DNA of 8,301 nt. It comes from Marinilabiliales bacterium. GTDB lineage: Bacteria; Bacteroidota; Bacteroidia; Bacteroidales; BM523. The stretch is from NCBI GenBank assembly GCA_002869425.1, contig PKSZ01000036.1, forward strand, positions 1 to 8,301, written 5' to 3'. Position 1 is the first letter of the stretch. Each line of letters opens with the position of its first letter. The notes under the pieces are model-generated. The model was not told the DNA's origin. It did no database searches and was given only the letters and a program-made list of their open reading frames with translations. This document shows positions 1 through 7,517 of this stretch, one piece after another. The position numbers were made by a program, and so were the translations under genes.

Positions 1-2354
1 AGACTACAGATACGATAGCGGTAAGTTATAGTTCAACACCAACGACTTATTCAGTAACGGTAACCGATATTTTTGGGTTTACATCTACTGATAGTCTGAT
101 TGTTCGCTATCCGGATGTGTGTGTGTTGCAGGATACGAGTATCTGTTATGGTGATACAGTTTTGTACAATCCGGGTTTGGGTTTAAAGTATAACTACCTA
201 TGGCAGGATGGATCTACTTTAGATTATATTGAAATTTCTGCTGCTGGCGATTATTCCGTAGAAATCAGGGATACAAATCAATGCAGCTATACTATTGATA
301 CTTTTAATGTTTCGATTAATTACTTCGAGCAAACCACAGAAGTGGCGTATGGCTCTGATACATCTTTGTGCTCAGGCAATGTCTTAAACCTGGTGAGCAA
401 TGCGGATGAAGCTTCAGTGTATTTGTGGAGTGATGCTAGTACTAATGCTACATTGGAAATACAGACAACAGGTGTATACCATCTTACAGTAACAAATTAT
501 CTGGGGTGTGTAGCTGTTGATACAGTACAGGTTAATATCCAGGGAGTGGCGCCAGTGGTAGATTTTATTATGGATACAACTTGTTTGGGTGATTATGCAG
601 CTTTTCATGATTTGACACAAAGTCCTGATGGTAGTAACCTTATTTCCTGGAACTGGGATTTTGGGAATGGAATGAATTCAGCTGCTTCCATGCCTTCGGT
701 AATGTATAATGCAGCGGGGGAGTATTTTGTTACTCTCCAGGTGGGTATAGAAAACGATTGTAGTAACTGGACTGAAAAGGCCGTCTATATACACCATATT
801 CCTCAGGTTGATTTTGACCCGAAGATTGCCTGTTCTAATGATTTTGTTCAGTTTTCTGATCAGTCTTTGGTGGCTGATGGTCAGGTTGATACATGGCATT
901 GGGATTTTGCAGATCTGGGCGTATATGCAGGATCCAATCCGGAAGTATTATTTAACATCGACACGACGTATATGGTGGAGCTTACTGTAGAAAGTAATTT
1001 TGGTTGTTCATCCGATACAATTGTTGCTGTGGTTGTGAATCCCGGACCAAATCCGGATTTTGAAACGGGGAATGTTTGCGTTGGCGAATCGGTTGTTTTT
1101 TATAATCTTACTGATACTTATCTGGATTTGGATGCAAGTTATATATGGGATTTTGGTGATGGTAACTTTTCACAGGATGTAAATCCATCCCATACATACT
1201 TTACGGCAGGGAGCTTCGATGTTCATTTGATAAGTACTCATAGTTTTAATCATTGTCAGTCTGACATTACTAAGAGTATCATAGTTAATCCAAAGCCTGA
1301 AGCCATATTTAGTGAGCACAATATTTGCCAGAATGATTCTGTTGTGTTAAAAGATTCTAGTTTTGTTGATGGTGGAAGCATTGAACAGCGGAAGTGGTTT
1401 GTTGAAAATCAGGGTTGGTTTTTTGAGCAATCTCCAGATGTTTTCTTTGCTGATACAGGAAGACATGAGGTTATTTTAATAACTGTCTCAGATAAGGGTT
1501 GTGCCGATACGACTGAGTCATTTCTCGCAGTTCATCCTATGCCTGAAGCTTTGTTGGATTATTATCCAGAATATGGAAATCCTCCATTAACCGTGTATTT
1601 CGATGATGTTTCGTTGGATGCAGTGAGCAGCTACTGGGTTTTTGATTCACAAGACACTCTCTTTGAACAGAATCCTGTTTATGTTTTTTCTGAAATGGGA
1701 ACATATCATCCTCAGTTGATGGCACAAACAGAATATGGATGTCTCGATAGTGCCTTTGCAAATGTTAAGGTGATGGAAATGATAGCCGATTTGGCAGTAC
1801 AGTCAGTTAGTGCAGATATCGATGGAGAATATCTTACTTTGCAATGTGAATTGGCTAATTTAAGTACTTTTCCTGTAGATACGATTTTCCTGACAGCTGA
1901 AATTGAGGGAGGTATATCATTTATGGAAACCTGGCTTGCTGATCTGTCTCCAGGCCAAACCAAAACCTATAAATTTGTTTCATCAAGCAAGATTTCACTG
2001 TATCATCCCCCAGCATTTGCATGTGTAAGTGCTGATTTATCAGGTTATGCAGATGAAAATCCAGATAATGACCGGTTGTGTGAGGCCTTGAGTGAGAGTT
2101 TTAGGATACTCCCTCCAATTCCAAATCCCGTTGAAGAGGTGTTGATAATAGATTTTATTGTACCATTTGTTTCACAGGTGGATATAAGCATATTTGATTC
2201 ATCAGGAAAGTTGGTTGGTAACTACAAAGTTGATAGTCCGGAAAAGGGATATAATCGAGTACAGGTGAGTACATCTGATCTTGGATCAGGCGTTTATAAT
2301 TATCGAGTTTCCTTTGATGATTCATTTGAAATACAAAAGTTTATTAAGCAATAG
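1..2354 (+). CDS. Secreted PKD/Ig-repeat protein with T9SS C-terminal sorting domain (5' partial)
   Basis: This is the C-terminal part of a large extracellular protein, probably a surface adhesin or matrix-type protein exported by the type IX secretion system. The frame is open from base 3, so the GTG at 117 is not the true start, and the signal peptide must lie upstream. Domains in order: the end of one Ig-like repeat (3-110); two further Ig-like repeats (about 120-326 and 327-545) with a W-D/S-x-(S/A)-(S/T) core, a G-x-Y strand and a closing Cys-containing motif; three clear PKD domains marked by WNWDFGNG (648-671), WHWDF (894-908) and YIWDFGDG (1140-1163); two degenerate PKD-like domains (about 1300-1530 and 1540-1770); a CARDB-like module with an 'ADLAVQSV' opening (about 1785-2090); and a sorting domain from about 2106 with PIPNPVEE, a DISIFDSSGKLV strand, a SGVYNYRV strand and a short basic end. 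The family link is clear from the domains. The ligand or substrate cannot be inferred. It may be co-transcribed with the next gene, 9 bases downstream. Confidence 0.9.
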   Translation, partial: TTDTIAVSYSSTPTTYSVTVTDIFGFTSTDSLIVRYPDVCVLQDTSICYGDTVLYNPGLGLKYNYLWQDGSTLDYIEISAAGDYSVEIRDTNQCSYTIDTFNVSINYFEQTTEVAYGSDTSLCSGNVLNLVSNADEASVYLWSDASTNATLEIQTTGVYHLTVTNYLGCVAVDTVQVNIQGVAPVVDFIMDTTCLGDYAAFHDLTQSPDGSNLISWNWDFGNGMNSAASMPSVMYNAAGEYFVTLQVGIENDCSNWTEKAVYIHHIPQVDFDPKIACSNDFVQFSDQSLVADGQVDTWHWDFADLGVYAGSNPEVLFNIDTTYMVELTVESNFGCSSDTIVAVVVNPGPNPDFETGNVCVGESVVFYNLTDTYLDLDASYIWDFGDGNFSQDVNPSHTYFTAGSFDVHLISTHSFNHCQSDITKSIIVNPKPEAIFSEHNICQNDSVVLKDSSFVDGGSIEQRKWFVENQGWFFEQSPDVFFADTGRHEVILITVSDKGCADTTESFLAVHPMPEALLDYYPEYGNPPLTVYFDDVSLDAVSSYWVFDSQDTLFEQNPVYVFSEMGTYHPQLMAQTEYGCLDSAFANVKVMEMIADLAVQSVSADIDGEYLTLQCELANLSTFPVDTIFLTAEIEGGISFMETWLADLSPGQTKTYKFVSSSKISLYHPPAFACVSADLSGYADENPDNDRLCEALSESFRILPPIPNPVEEVLIIDFIVPFVSQVDISIFDSSGKLVGNYKVDSPEKGYNRVQVSTSDLGSGVYNYRVSFDDSFEIQKFIKQ

Positions 2355-2363
2355 AGGTTTAGG

Positions 2364-2948
2364 ATGGTGAAAAAGTTAGTTTTTGCAACCAATAATCAGC
2401 ATAAGTTGACAGAAATAGAGGCCCATTTAGGTCCGGATTATAAATTACTTACGCTGAAGGAAATAAATTGCAGTGAAGATATTCCTGAAAATGAAACTAC
2501 CTTGGAAGGAAATGCACGTGCGAAAGCCATTTATGTGAAGGAAAAGTATGGTTTTGATTGTTTTGCGGATGATACGGGACTTGAGATTGTTGCTTTAAAT
2601 GGGGCTCCTGGTGTGTACAGTGCCAGGTATGCCGGGGAGCAAAAAAACTCAATAGACAATATGAATCTGGTATTGAAGAACCTTAACAATGAACAAAACA
2701 GAAAGGCAAGATTTCGTACAGTTATTCATCTTATTAAGGGAGGTAAGCATATTCAATTTGAGGGAATTGTTGATGGTGAAATTCTTGACCATGCAGTAGG
2801 GACTGCGGGTTTTGGTTATGATCCAATTTTTAAGCCTGATGAAGCAGACTGTAGTTTTGCGGAAATGGGTCTTGCTGAGAAAAATAAGATTAGCCACCGG
2901 GCCCGGGCTGTGAATAAGCTAGTTGAATATCTGAAAAAGAATCCTTAA
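2364..2948 (+). CDS. rdgB: Non-canonical purine NTP pyrophosphatase, RdgB/HAM1 family
   Basis: Family members hydrolyse dITP, ITP and XTP to the monophosphate plus pyrophosphate in the cytoplasm, keeping deaminated purines out of DNA and RNA. The 194-residue product is the usual family length and looks intact. Visible motifs: the N-terminal nucleotide-binding FATNNQHK (residues 7-14); an E-x-x-x-T-L-E-G-N-A helix around 43-51; ADDTGLEI (68-75), containing the catalytic-type aspartate; PGVYSARYAG (82-91); FGYDPIF (150-156); and SHRARA (177-182), which recognises the base and phosphates. The ATG at 2364 is preferred over the GTG at 2367 because AGAGG (2353-2357) lies 6 bases ahead of it, an unusually good Shine-Dalgarno match for this phylum, and because MVKKLVFATNN is a typical family start. 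It begins 9 bases after the PKD protein gene, so read-through transcription is likely. The relation to its secreted-protein neighbour looks positional, not functional. Confidence 0.95.
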   Translation: MVKKLVFATNNQHKLTEIEAHLGPDYKLLTLKEINCSEDIPENETTLEGNARAKAIYVKEKYGFDCFADDTGLEIVALNGAPGVYSARYAGEQKNSIDNMNLVLKNLNNEQNRKARFRTVIHLIKGGKHIQFEGIVDGEILDHAVGTAGFGYDPIFKPDEADCSFAEMGLAEKNKISHRARAVNKLVEYLKKNP

Positions 2949-3006
2949 TTCTCGATTATTGAATTTTTTAAAACAGGATAAGAATACACAACAAATGCAA
3001 TCTATA

Positions 3007-3039
3007 TTTGATAGTGTATCATCTAAAAGCGTAGCTTTT
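3007..3039 (+). promoter_or_regulatory. Candidate Bacteroidota-type promoter for porZ-recO
   Basis: TTTG at 3007-3010 resembles the -33 element. After a 21-base spacer, TAGCTTTT at 3032-3039 matches the -7 consensus TAnnTTTG at all but one base. Transcription would begin around 3045, leaving a leader of about 70 bases. An exact TAnnTTTG match, TATATTTG at 3003-3010, also exists but has no TTTG/TTG about 20 bases upstream. In AT-rich DNA such matches arise easily by chance. The main support is position, in the only gap over 100 bases on this strand. Confidence 0.3.
3025..3039 (+). other. Small hairpin AAAAGC-GTA-GCTTTT in the rdgB-porZ gap
   Basis: A perfect 6-base inverted repeat with a 3-base loop is followed by one more T, giving a run of five T's. 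It could be a weak intrinsic terminator for the upstream rdgB transcript, but only two of the six pairs are G-C and most of the T run lies inside the stem, so the structure would be unstable. It overlaps the -7 candidate of the proposed promoter. The rest of the 2949-3116 gap shows no ORF, RNA gene or repeat. Confidence 0.25.
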
Positions 3040-3116
3040 TCATCTGGATTACATAATAAATTCCCTGAATATTAGTTTAAGAATTGTTATTATTGTATAA
3101 AATAAACGATTCGAAT

Positions 3117-5390
3117 ATGCTGAAGCATTTCCTGATTGTACTATTGTTGTTTGTTGTTTTGGATGTTTCCTCACAGATTCCTGTGGGTGAATGGAGGGAT
3201 CACTTACCATATGTTCATGGTCGCCGCGTAGCAACATCAGATTCGAAGATTTATTGTGCAACGGGAGAAGCGATTTTCTCGTTTAATAAGCTTGATAATT
3301 CAATAGAGAAGCTATCAAAAGCCAATGTACTTACAGATATTGGGGTTTCAGCAATTTCCTATAGTTCAGACTATTCTACATTGATAATTGGTTATACCAA
3401 TGGTAACCTCGACCTGATTGATTCAAAGAATAATATTCAAAATATTGCAGACATTAAACGGAAACAGATTTCAGCAAGTAAAACAATAAATAATATTTAT
3501 TGTAGTGGAAAATATGCCTACTTGTCGATGGGATTTGGAATTGTAGTTCTTGATATTGAACGTCGGGAAATATATGATACCTACTACATTGGGGAGGCAG
3601 GAACGTATAAATATATATATGAACTTGATAGTGATGGGGAGTATTTTTATGCAGCTACTGAGTCTGGAATTTACAAAGCGGATCTGAATAGTCCGAATTT
3701 GGCCAATTATGTCTACTGGAACAGGATTACAAATATCCCCAATTATAATAAGGCATTCAATGCTTTAACTGTGGTAGATGATGAAGTATGGTTCAATTTT
3801 AATAGTCTGAGCGTGATTGACACCTTATACTATATGGATGATAATGGATGGTATTATGCTGATACTGCTGATTGTATTGGACTATCAAGTGGCAATGGAG
3901 TCGCAATGTCCGCAACATGGTGGAAAGTTACAAGATTTACAGATGAGGGAAAGGATGTAGTATCGTATAGCAATTCCAGACCGGAAGATGCCTTGTACGA
4001 TTCCAATGGCGATTTATGGATTGCAGATATGAATAATGGATTAATAAGATGGACACCTCAGAGAGAAGCTTATTATTATGTTCCCAATGGACCTTTTAGT
4101 GATGAAGTAACCGATATGGATATCCAGGGAGGTAGGCTTTTTGTTGCTGCAGGAGCAAGAGACCAAACCTGGAATAATTCGTGGAATACTTCTGAGGTAA
4201 ATATCTTTGAAAACGAAACATGGTCATATGCCCGAAATTTTGCCAGTGATATCGTAGATGTTGTATCGGTTGTTGTAAATCCGGAAGATCCCAATCAGGT
4301 GTTTGCTGGCTCATGGAACGGTGGATTGCTTGAGTTTTCAGGATCTGAATTAAAAACTGTGTATAGAAGCGATAATAGTACACTGCGGTCTTTGGATGCC
4401 GATGTTCACTACAAAATAGGAAGTCTGGCTTTTGATGAGGATAATAATCTCTGGGTTACCAATTCTGGTGTAAGCAATCCAGTCTCTGTTCGCATGAGTG
4501 ATGGCTCCTGGGAAACTTTGGAAATTGGCGATGAGTTTAATAATGGATTAATTGGCGATATAATTATAACTCCCGATAATAATAAATGGCTTATGTTGCC
4601 AAGAGGTGGAGGAATTTTTGTTTTTAATGAAAATGGCACATTCGACAATTATGATGATGATCAGTATAAGGTCATGAGTGTAAAGGACGAATATAATGAA
4701 TTGATTACCAATGATATTTATTCATTAGCGGTAGATAAGGAAGGCTATGTTTGGGTTGGAACCAATCAAGGGGTTGTGGTATATTATAATCCTGAGAATG
4801 TTTTTTCTGGTGAAAATTTCTATGCTTCCCATATTATTGTTGATATGGATGGAACAGCCCAATATCTTCTCGAAACAGAGGTAATTACCGATATTGTTGT
4901 GGATGGTTCAAATAAAAAATGGTTTGCAACAGAAAATGCAGGTGTTTTTCTTATGTCAGAAGATGGTACAGAACAAATACTGAATTTTAATATTGAGAAT
5001 AGTCCTCTTTTATCCAATACAGTAAATTCTATTGCGATTGATGGAGATAGTGGTGAAGTGTTTTTTGGAACAGATAAAGGTGTAATTTCATACAAAGGAA
5101 TTGCAACTGAAGGTAAGGATGGCTATAAGGATGTCTATGTATATCCAAATCCCATTAGACCGGGTTACACAGGAAAAATAACGGTTACAAATCTGGTGAC
5201 CAATTCCAGTGTGAAAATAACAGATATCTCGGGTAATCTGGTTTATGAAACAAAAGCAGAGGGCGGACAAGCTGTTTGGGATGGCAACAATTTTGATGGA
5301 AGGAGGGTCAGATCAGGTATTTACCTGGTATTCTGTACAAATGAGGATGGTTCAAAAACTCATGTGGCAAAGTTTATGCTAATTAATTAG
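3117..5390 (+). CDS. porZ: PorZ-like type IX secretion system component (beta-propeller protein)
   Basis: PorZ belongs to the outer-membrane attachment complex of the type IX secretion system (with PorU, PorV and PorQ in Porphyromonas gingivalis). That complex cleaves the sorting domain of cargo and links cargo to anionic LPS. The 757-residue product begins with a signal peptide (residues 1 to about 19: LKH, then a hydrophobic LIVLLLFVV core, then DVSSQ). The mature start IPVGEWRDHLPY, followed by KIYCATGEAIFSF and a LTDIGVSAISYS strand, is characteristic of the PorZ N-terminal propeller. Repeated propeller blades follow, with patterns such as DLWIADMNNGLIRW, NLWVTNSG, KWLMLPRGGGIFVF, YVWVGTNQGVVVY and KWFATENAGVFLM, consistent with two propellers. 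From about residue 672 there is a C-terminal Ig/sorting-like domain (YPNPIRPGY, then DISGNLVYE, DGRRVRSGIYLV and a final KFMLIN). I chose the ATG at 3117 because the in-frame TTG at 3084 would put 11 polar residues ahead of the signal peptide. No Shine-Dalgarno is seen. recO follows after 4 bases. Identification rests on recognised sequence style, without a database search. Confidence 0.82.
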   Translation: MLKHFLIVLLLFVVLDVSSQIPVGEWRDHLPYVHGRRVATSDSKIYCATGEAIFSFNKLDNSIEKLSKANVLTDIGVSAISYSSDYSTLIIGYTNGNLDLIDSKNNIQNIADIKRKQISASKTINNIYCSGKYAYLSMGFGIVVLDIERREIYDTYYIGEAGTYKYIYELDSDGEYFYAATESGIYKADLNSPNLANYVYWNRITNIPNYNKAFNALTVVDDEVWFNFNSLSVIDTLYYMDDNGWYYADTADCIGLSSGNGVAMSATWWKVTRFTDEGKDVVSYSNSRPEDALYDSNGDLWIADMNNGLIRWTPQREAYYYVPNGPFSDEVTDMDIQGGRLFVAAGARDQTWNNSWNTSEVNIFENETWSYARNFASDIVDVVSVVVNPEDPNQVFAGSWNGGLLEFSGSELKTVYRSDNSTLRSLDADVHYKIGSLAFDEDNNLWVTNSGVSNPVSVRMSDGSWETLEIGDEFNNGLIGDIIITPDNNKWLMLPRGGGIFVFNENGTFDNYDDDQYKVMSVKDEYNELITNDIYSLAVDKEGYVWVGTNQGVVVYYNPENVFSGENFYASHIIVDMDGTAQYLLETEVITDIVVDGSNKKWFATENAGVFLMSEDGTEQILNFNIENSPLLSNTVNSIAIDGDSGEVFFGTDKGVISYKGIATEGKDGYKDVYVYPNPIRPGYTGKITVTNLVTNSSVKITDISGNLVYETKAEGGQAVWDGNNFDGRRVRSGIYLVFCTNEDGSKTHVAKFMLIN

Positions 5391-5394
5391 TCGT

Positions 5395-6123
5395 ATGAAT
5401 GTAAAAACTGAAGGAATTGTTCTTCATCAGTTTAAATATTCTGATACTCAAAATATTGTACATATTCTTACTCGGGAACTCGGAAAAAAGTCTTTTGCAG
5501 TGCGCAGGAGTAAAAACAAGAGATCTTCCAGAAAAGGTTCATTAACGCAAGCTTTTTACCTCGTGGAACTGGAGTTCTTTTATAATTCAAAAAAAGACAT
5601 TCAGAATATTAGTGAAGTACGCCTAAGTATTCCACTACAATCAGTTATCAATAGTTTTGTTAAGCGTACAGTTTCGTTGTTCCTTGTGGAAATTCTAAAT
5701 AAGGCAATTCGGGAGGAGGAAAAGAATTATGAAATGTTTGATTTTATATATAACTCCATTCGACTTTTTGATAGAGTTGACAAGGGAGTTGCAAACTTCC
5801 ACATTCTATTTTTATTAAAATTATCTCGTTTTCTTGGATTTGCACCCAATGGTGTTTTTGATAAGGATAATCCGTTTTTTGATATGCTGAATGGTTCCTT
5901 TGTTTCAACAGAGCCTTTGCATGCATATACTTTGAAAAAAAATCAGGCCAATTTATTGAGTAGTTTATTGACAACGAACTATGATGGATTGGAAAGCATT
6001 GTTTTGTCGGGGAAAGAAAGATATGAAATATTGAATATCATTGTTCAATATTATCAACTTCATATCGATTCTCTTGGAGATATAAAATCCTTAGATGTTC
6101 TGCATGATGTCTTTAATGATTAG
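5395..6123 (+). CDS. recO: DNA repair protein RecO
   Basis: RecO is a recombination mediator. With RecR it helps load RecA onto SSB-coated single-stranded DNA in the RecF pathway, and it can anneal strands. The 242-residue product has the typical N-terminal OB fold: MNVKTEGIVLHQFKYSDTQN at residues 1-20, then IVHILTRELGKKSFAVR, and a basic KNKRSSRKG loop around 40-48 that fits DNA contact. A helical C-terminal domain follows (FHILFLLKLSRFLGFAPNG). The protein has no cysteine at all, so it cannot carry the four-cysteine zinc site of Deinococcus-type RecO. From general knowledge, Bacteroidota RecO proteins often lack that site. The start is 4 bases after the porZ stop, implying co-transcription and probably translational coupling. 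No Shine-Dalgarno is visible. The gene looks intact and of normal length. Confidence 0.92.
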   Translation: MNVKTEGIVLHQFKYSDTQNIVHILTRELGKKSFAVRRSKNKRSSRKGSLTQAFYLVELEFFYNSKKDIQNISEVRLSIPLQSVINSFVKRTVSLFLVEILNKAIREEEKNYEMFDFIYNSIRLFDRVDKGVANFHILFLLKLSRFLGFAPNGVFDKDNPFFDMLNGSFVSTEPLHAYTLKKNQANLLSSLLTTNYDGLESIVLSGKERYEILNIIVQYYQLHIDSLGDIKSLDVLHDVFND

Positions 6124-6132
6124 CTATTTGGA

Positions 6133-7512
6133 TTATCGTAATATCTTGTAGATACGGGCTCTATCTGTTTGATATATCAATGTGAATTTTTCGTGATTAA
6201 TTGTATTTCCTGCCCATGAAGCATCAATATAGTAATCAGCTTTAGAATTTAGTATTTCTTTGATTTCAAATAGTGCAATCGCGTTTCTCCCTGTCATCAA
6301 TCGTAGTACGCGAGGCTTGAAAAAGGCAATAATAGCATTTTCTGGAGTGTTATTTTTTACAAAATCAAAAACATCTTTTGACATGGAATTGCAAATTTCG
6401 TCTGTACTTTTGGCTTTGTAGTCCTTGTATGCATCATGGAAATTGTTGATGCCTGAAAAAATAATAAATGCTGCGAATAGAACGATCCCTATTCTTTTAA
6501 TAATGAGCTTTTTAATTTCAAAAACTGCAATTGCAATATAAAAAATCATTGCAGGGAAAAGGGGCATTAGTATGCGTGTCTCTGTTTCAAAATTAGGATA
6601 AAAAAAGAGAATAGAGAGATATGAAATTACCCATAAGGAAATTAAGGGTGATCTTTTAAAATGCTTAATTAAGCCCAATAGAAAGATTGCAATAAATAAA
6701 AATGATAAAGGTTCCCAATACGTAAATTTTAACAATTGATGATGATAATAAATCAGATTTTCAGTAATTGTTTGTATACCAATATGGAAATCCTGAGCAT
6801 AAGAACCTGTGGGATATATTAAAACTCCAGGCAGAAAAACCAGACCTGCCATTAATAGCACAGACACTTTTTGTAAAAAGAATTTGAAGTCTCTTTTTTT
6901 ATAAATGAATTGAATAAAAATTAAAAAGAGGTATAGTGCATAGGCAATGAAGAGTGAATATCCTGCGGATCGGATCAGGGAGCTGAAACCAAGAATAATT
7001 CCTGCCAGTATTATGTTGAGGGTGCTTTGCTTTTCAGATGATGCCAAATGTAAGAACAGGTAGCAAAAAAACAGAAATGGTATGTCGGAAAGTACCATAT
7101 CTGTGTAGTAAATGATAGGATAGCACAATGATAAAGCCAGGGTAAAATATGAGGAGAACAATGCATTTGTTTTTGTGTGTAATGTCTCGTAAAAGAATAT
7201 TAAGAATGCCAGGTAGAAAAGGATATTAATGATCTTAAAAGCCATAAAATTCACTCCGGTAAAAGGAATTATTAAGCAAAGAATAAGAGGATATCCTGGT
7301 GGATATAGATCCGGACCAAATACCCAGGCAGAATTATCCATACTGTAACTGTTTTCCAGGAAAAGATGCTGGGTTGTTCCCGAAAGAATGGCTTTTGCCT
7401 GGCTGATATATAATGCAAAATCACCACCCCAGTCATGGCCTTTATCAATAGTAAAAATGGAAATAAGAACTGCAGGAATCAGGATACCGATGATCAGTAA
7501 TGCTTTTTTCAC
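6133..7512 (-). CDS. Polytopic membrane glycosyltransferase, GT-C fold (ArnT/PMT-like)
   Basis: The 459-residue product looks like a GT-C enzyme that moves a sugar from a polyprenyl-phosphate donor to an acceptor outside the inner membrane. It starts with a membrane segment (residues 4-22). A large first outer loop follows with GGDFALYISQAKAILSG (29-45), whose Asp31 sits where GT-C enzymes keep a catalytic or metal-linked acidic residue, and with LYPPGYPL (69-76), a recurrent motif of this group. About ten hydrophobic segments follow, with TDMVLSDIP (137-145), a LIRSAGY motif (179-185) and ETRILMPLFP (311-320), which resembles the conserved Arg-x-x-x-P-x-x-P loop of GT39-type proteins. The last ~105 residues form a soluble domain. 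The GTG at 7512 is the only plausible start: an in-frame TAG lies five codons upstream with no start codon between. The gene begins 5 bases after the phosphatase stop, so the two are likely one operon. Donor and acceptor cannot be told; lipid A, glycan or protein are all possible. Confidence 0.8.
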   Translation of the reverse strand: MKKALLIIGILIPAVLISIFTIDKGHDWGGDFALYISQAKAILSGTTQHLFLENSYSMDNSAWVFGPDLYPPGYPLILCLIIPFTGVNFMAFKIINILFYLAFLIFFYETLHTKTNALFSSYFTLALSLCYPIIYYTDMVLSDIPFLFFCYLFLHLASSEKQSTLNIILAGIILGFSSLIRSAGYSLFIAYALYLFLIFIQFIYKKRDFKFFLQKVSVLLMAGLVFLPGVLIYPTGSYAQDFHIGIQTITENLIYYHHQLLKFTYWEPLSFLFIAIFLLGLIKHFKRSPLISLWVISYLSILFFYPNFETETRILMPLFPAMIFYIAIAVFEIKKLIIKRIGIVLFAAFIIFSGINNFHDAYKDYKAKSTDEICNSMSKDVFDFVKNNTPENAIIAFFKPRVLRLMTGRNAIALFEIKEILNSKADYYIDASWAGNTINHEKFTLIYQTDRARIYKILR

Positions 7513-7517
7513 TGGGT

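Noticed and set aside
117..120. GTG at 117 as the start of the PKD protein
   Set aside because: The same frame is open back to base 3 and encodes more Ig-like repeat sequence. There is no signal peptide after the GTG, which a secreted T9SS protein needs.
561..1770. Tandem DNA repeats within the PKD region
   Set aside because: The repetition is at protein-domain level only. The nucleotide sequences of the domains have diverged, and I see no long direct repeats.
3084..3116. TTG at 3084 as the start of porZ
   Set aside because: It would add 11 residues ahead of a well-formed signal peptide. The ATG at 3117 gives a standard signal peptide with a short basic N-terminus.
3109..3116. Perfect palindrome ATTCGAAT immediately before the porZ start codon
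   Set aside because: Eight bases with no second copy or flanking dyad. It is too short to claim an operator.
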